The translations under genes were made by a program, and so were the position numbers. The notes under the pieces were generated by a model. That model made no database searches and had not been told where the DNA came from. It saw only the letters and a program-made list of their open reading frames with translations. Below, piece by piece: positions 60,485-64,000 of a stretch of 64,000 nucleotides of DNA (its first letter is position 1; every line of letters starts with the position of its first letter). The DNA is from Doris montereyensis (Eukaryota > Mollusca > Gastropoda > Nudibranchia > Dorididae), in assembly GCA_037039925.1 (NCBI GenBank), contig JAXRKP010000695.1, positions 110,001-174,000 of the forward strand, in the 5' to 3' direction.

Positions 60485-61060
60485 GAGAGTGGTCTAACGT
60501 CAGTACAGCTACCTAAGGACCAGAAGTAGAGGTCATGTAAATAAAGGAATCTATTTGTGTCAATAAATCATCTATAGTGCTAGAAAATATCTAAAAATAG
60601 TCCATGTGATCTTGTAATAAATATGACCCATTTGTATTTATAAACTGTGCATTTTGATTGGTTGATGCCAAGGAATGTCCCAAATTGCCCTTATAGCATC
60701 AACACAACCACTGTTACATCAGCTTCGCTACATTTAACAGAAAAACAACCACCCACTATAAGACAATATATGAGCACAACCAATTCCTGTAAGCTATCAC
60801 AAGTATTATGGAACAAACGTTCTTTTTTATATATTGAAATGACTTTTTATTGAAATTATTAAAAAAATTATATTGAAATATAGACGCTTTTAACAGACAC
60901 ATCAAACAGAGCTGACTAGCTGTACTCTAATATTATAGCCGTGTTGATGTTACACTACTCTAGCTTTGATTTCAGACTACATGTATGTGGATTCAAAATG
61001 TTTGAACTATGCCACCTTTTTACTCTTTGTTCTATGGCTGGTCCTGAGAAGGAAATAGTT
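60485..61060. other. Unassigned stretch downstream of the zinc-finger gene
   Basis: AT-rich; may include 3' sequence of the minus-strand gene, but no clear polyadenylation signal was singled out. Confidence 0.45.
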
Positions 61061-61064
61061 TCAT

Positions 61065-61185
61065 TGCAATCTACCATTACCATGTCCATCAAATGCAGTG
61101 ATTTCAAAGTGAATCAAGAGAGAGCAGCAAGGTGAAAGAAATGTAATGTGAAAGGCTGAACAGAAAGAAGGACCTACCTGACACA
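61065..61185. repeat. Dispersed family D copy 5
   Basis: TTACCATGTCCATCAAATGC, AGTGATTTCAAAGTGAATCA, GAGAGCAGCAAGGTGAAAGA and GAAGGACCTACCTGACAC match the other copies in the same orientation. Confidence 0.6.
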
Positions 61186-61244
61186 AACATAGAAAGCAAA
61201 TTATACTGTAATGTATATATGTACGTTAATAATAGTATGACTAT

Positions 61245-61310
61245 GAGAGTAGAGAGAAGTGAGAGAAGAGAGAGAGAGAAAGAGAGAAAAAGAGATAGAG
61301 AGAGAGAGGG
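61245..61310. repeat. GA-rich tract
   Basis: Imperfect GAGA repeat just downstream of the zinc-finger stop codon. Confidence 0.85.
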
Positions 61311-61355
61311 CAACGTGTAAGTTTTTAGATTGAGTATCTGAGTATACGAGCAAGG

Positions 61356-62135
61356 TTACGGATGCTTTCTCTTCACGTGTTTCATGAGGGAAGTCTTCAG
61401 GGTAAATCCTGGCCACAAACAGAGCACACAAAAGGGAGACGTCCCCGTGTGGGTGGCCGAGTGACGGACGAGTTCTCTCTTCTCCCAGAAGCTTTCACTG
61501 CACACCTCGCACTGGTGAGGCTTGTCACCCGTATGCTTACGCTGATGCCTGATCAGACTGGACTTGTTGCCATAACCTTTGCCGCAGGTGCAACAAGTAT
61601 GCAGAAAGCTCCGCCTTGTGGGTCGACATGTGGGCGCGCAACTTGTGTGTTTCTCCAAAAACGTTTTATCGCACATGCTGCATTTGTATTTATAGACAGA
61701 CACTCCGTAATGAGACTGCATGTGCCGCTCGTAAAACTTGGTTCTGTTTTTCCAGGAAAACGTTTTTTGACAGATTGGACACTCCAGCGTGTGATCACCG
61801 TGCTTCTCTGCCATGTGATGGTGGTGATCCTTGCGAAAGGCAAACACATCAGTGCACACGTCGCAAGGATGTATTCGACGTTTCAGCTTCTTCCGCTTGT
61901 GTTTGCCGTGGGGTTTCAGCCACTTGTCTGTCTCACTTATGTCGGTGAGTCGACTTGACAAGGTGCTGCAGACGTTGCTGCTGCTGTCACTCTCCAACCA
62001 AGTGCTGGTGGCGGTCGAAGATAAGTCAGTGGGGGTTTCAAGAGAGATGCCAGAGCGATCTTCACTATGTTCCTTGTCAGAGAAAAACTCAGCAGATTTA
62101 CGTGCCCACTCCTGAACTTTCTGAATGGCTTCCAC
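61356..62135 (-). CDS. C-terminal zinc-finger block of the same gene (longest open segment)
   Basis: Reads EAIQKVQEWARKSAEFF, then fingers HPCDVCTDVFAFRKDHHHHM, LECPICQKTFSWKNRTKFYE, YKCSMCDKTFLEKH, TCGKGYGNKSSLIRHQRKH, HQCEVCSESFWEKRELVRHS and FCVLCLWPGFTLKTSLMKHV. Between about 61650 and 61597 the frame slips by two bases and then one. This replaces the expected His pair of the third finger with an unrelated 18-residue patch and then restores the frame. Confidence 0.8.
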   Translation of the reverse strand: MEAIQKVQEWARKSAEFFSDKEHSEDRSGISLETPTDLSSTATSTWLESDSSSNVCSTLSSRLTDISETDKWLKPHGKHKRKKLKRRIHPCDVCTDVFAFRKDHHHHMAEKHGDHTLECPICQKTFSWKNRTKFYERHMQSHYGVSVYKYKCSMCDKTFLEKHTSCAPTCRPTRRSFLHTCCTCGKGYGNKSSLIRHQRKHTGDKPHQCEVCSESFWEKRELVRHSATHTGTSPFCVLCLWPGFTLKTSLMKHVKRKHP

Positions 62136-63950
62136 ATCGTCAAATGGTCATTCAAATGTTGTTGCAGGTCATTCTTTGAGGACAGAGAATACCGACAAAC
62201 AAAACACACCAACGCATTTGAGGAGTCCTCATCTATCATAAGAACATCATCACGATCATCTTCCTCATTGCACTTTGCCTTCTTGTTACACTCCGATACC
62301 AGACGATATGTCTCTGAATGTCCACCGTTTTCTGAGGAAAGCCTGTCTGAGACCGAGGCTTTGGTGATGCAAATAGTTGGAATGGATCTCGTTGAATCCG
62401 GTTCAGTGTTAGCATTAGAATTAGATGTCTGAGAGAGATTTGGACCTTTCCCACTGATACTCGCCCCTTGGAGATTCAAAACCAATTTAGCTTTTCTTGA
62501 AGCCCATTAATTGAACTAGAATCACCCTCTTTATCCAATACTGGATTGTTCGATTCACCTGGATTCATGTGACCATGTTTGGACATGTGATGAAGGAGTA
62601 GACGCTGGGAGCCAAGGCTCGCCCACATGTGCCACACTTGTGCACACACAAAACTGGACACCAGCGCCTTCTGTGGGGCCCTACGCAGCTTTGAATACAT
62701 TGTTTGACCGCAAAACTCACAGGTCACCATGCCGTCCCTGGTACAGTCACTGGCCGTACATACATTCTCGTTAGGCTCCTGAGGATCTGAATGAAAACCA
62801 CAGGGGCTCGATCCCGGCCTTCCGAACCAATAGGATGGCATGTAGGACATCATCGTCTTATAATAGTGCTTCCATTTCCTCTTGTTGCGATGTTTGTGAA
62901 ACTTTTTCATGTCATGGTAGCTATGACATGGGAAATACGGTGGAGCCGGGTGGTTGTGGTGGGGTGAACTCTGACCTGGAGGCGGAGGTGGGGGGAGAAT
63001 GATTGAGAGGAACATCAAACGGAGGAGGGGGAGCAGAAGCAGAAGCAAGAGGGTCAGCAGGAGGACAATCCTGAGAGGGAAATGGCGGCGGGGGATGGGG
63101 AGGAGGAGGAGGAGGAGGTGGCAGCGGAATCCAGGGAGGCATAGGAAACATGTGACCAGGAAACCATGGGAAAATCTGGGCGGATGGCCATGATATTGGA
63201 ATGGGTCATGTAAAACGATGACCGCCGTGGGGTGGAAACGGATGATGATGAAAGGGGGCATTTGTGACTCCCTCCGTTGGATGAAAACGTGGAAAAATAC
63301 CGTCATACCATGGATTGCCAGAATGGGTTGACGGAATGCTACTGCTGGACTGTGCTGACGAATCTGTCGGTGCGGAGGATGAAGCGTCGTCTGGTGCTGT
63401 TGGCGCCTCCCGATTTGCCTCAGGAACTACAGTCGTTTCTTTTCCATACTTGTGTGCCAGGAGATGGCGCTCAGGTCGTATGTTGGTATCAAACTCGACG
63501 TCTTTGCAAATGTAACACTTGAGTTTCTTATCACCGCTTGTGTCTTTGTCGTCATAATGAGTCTCCATCCAGTGCCGGAGTCAGTTTCATCTTATTATGA
63601 AACCGCAGATCGCAACTGTCGCAAGAAAAACTCCCCGTGGGCGTGTTTCATATGTCGCCGCAGACCTTGCTCATGGGCGAACCAGCCCTTACAGATGTCA
63701 CATTGACATTTCTTTTCAGCCAGCTTGCATGACCAGCGTCTGTGAGCCGCAAAGTCTGTTGATTTGGAGAACGTTTCTCCGCAGGTGCATTCATATGTCT
63801 GACTTTCTTCGCCATTCTTGGCTTTGTGTGACAGACTTGATGCACTAGAGGCAGTTGAAGTTGTCCTGTTTTGCTGATCTTCTCGTAATAGTTCGACTTT
63901 GTGAATCCATTTCCATCCATAGATGTGACGACATCCTCATGACTGTCCAT
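61356..63950 (-). CDS. C2H2 zinc-finger protein with a central proline-rich region; frame broken at many points
   Basis: Probably a nuclear DNA-binding protein. Minus-strand order: an N-terminal MDSHEDVVTSMDGNGF; degenerate finger YECTCGETF...HRRWSC (about 63790-63720); CQCDICKGWFAHEQGLRRHM (63705-63650); SCDSCDLRFHNKMKL...HWMETH (63620-63560); LKCYICKDVEF...RHLLAH (63520-63450). A Ser/Ala/Pro linker, a His/Pro stretch and an eight-proline run follow (63450-62930), then a basic HKHRNKRKWKHYYK. Next come VTCEFCGQTM (62735) and a partly shifted finger ending QRLLLHHMSKH (62590). After an acidic EEDDRDDVLMIDE come CFVCRYSLSSKNDLQQHLND (62200-62150) and, from 62100 to the stop at 61356, six or seven more fingers with TGDKP and TGTSP linkers, ending KHVKRKHP. 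At least ten one- or two-base frame changes separate intact blocks, many at homopolymers. Either the consensus is poor or this is a recent pseudogene. The 5' end may extend beyond the window. I cannot name an orthologue. Confidence 0.75.
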
Positions 63951-64000
63951 TGGTACATCAACTTCCTGTGGTGAGTCGTTTAGAGGTTATCTGATTTGGC

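Noticed and set aside
62476..63306. 276-codon minus frame read as one protein including a Leu-rich stretch
   Set aside because: The Leu-rich part is the proline-rich region read in the wrong frame; the correct reading is in another frame between two indels.

Overview
The window reads as nuclear DNA of a metazoan, most likely a marine invertebrate and perhaps a gastropod mollusc. It has spliced exons with GT-AG introns, several tRNA-derived SINE families, RTE/CR1-like non-LTR retrotransposon relics, short TIR transposons, very long microsatellites and more than twenty minisatellite arrays. There is no bacterial gene organisation, CRISPR array or rRNA operon, and no canonical tRNA gene was recognised outside SINE heads. 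The species guess is inference.

Protein-coding content is small. (1) An arylacetamide deacetylase/neutral cholesterol ester hydrolase-like serine hydrolase gene lies on the minus strand (43208 down to 28846) in about eight exons, with introns filled by arrays and transposons. (2) A multi-finger C2H2 zinc-finger gene lies on the minus strand at the right edge (about 63950 down to 61356). (3) One orphan exon of an unidentified membrane protein sits at 7385-7616 (+). Both larger genes carry single-base frame breaks, mostly at homopolymers, although domains and most intron phases still fit. That points to consensus errors at least as much as to pseudogenisation.

Layout: 1-5818 is a minus-strand non-LTR retrotransposon, interrupted by a nested plus-strand copy with a 9-bp target-site duplication, and expanded internally into 61-, 44- and 39-bp arrays. 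5.8-7.3 kb holds a SINE fragment and two arrays. 7.4-16.6 kb holds the orphan exon, two copies of SINE-A (one blown up by a 50-bp array) and five more arrays. 16.6-28.7 kb is AT-rich intergenic DNA with SINE-2 and SINE-3 copies, dispersed families D, E and F, and arrays. 28.8-43.2 kb is the hydrolase gene, whose introns hold a pogo-like MITE, a 1.1-kb TIR element with its own small ORF, a TTAA-flanked MITE, a retrotransposon relic and a 1.8-kb 26-bp array. 43.6-58.3 kb is mostly simple-sequence and minisatellite DNA, including a 1.8-kb 27-bp array and a 4-kb TATG-based array. 58.3-64 kb leads to the zinc-finger gene.

Two themes stand out. First, at least five minisatellites arose inside transposable elements: three from retrotransposon coding sequence, one from the head of a SINE and one from the body of another SINE. 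Second, in three places an array segment is interleaved, block by block and almost in order, with single-copy flanking sequence that also exists intact next door. This is hard to explain by a biological process and looks like a merged-haplotype consensus artefact, so it matters to anyone using these arrays.

Very long open frames across the arrays (up to about 1200 codons) are products of repeat periodicity and are not called as genes.
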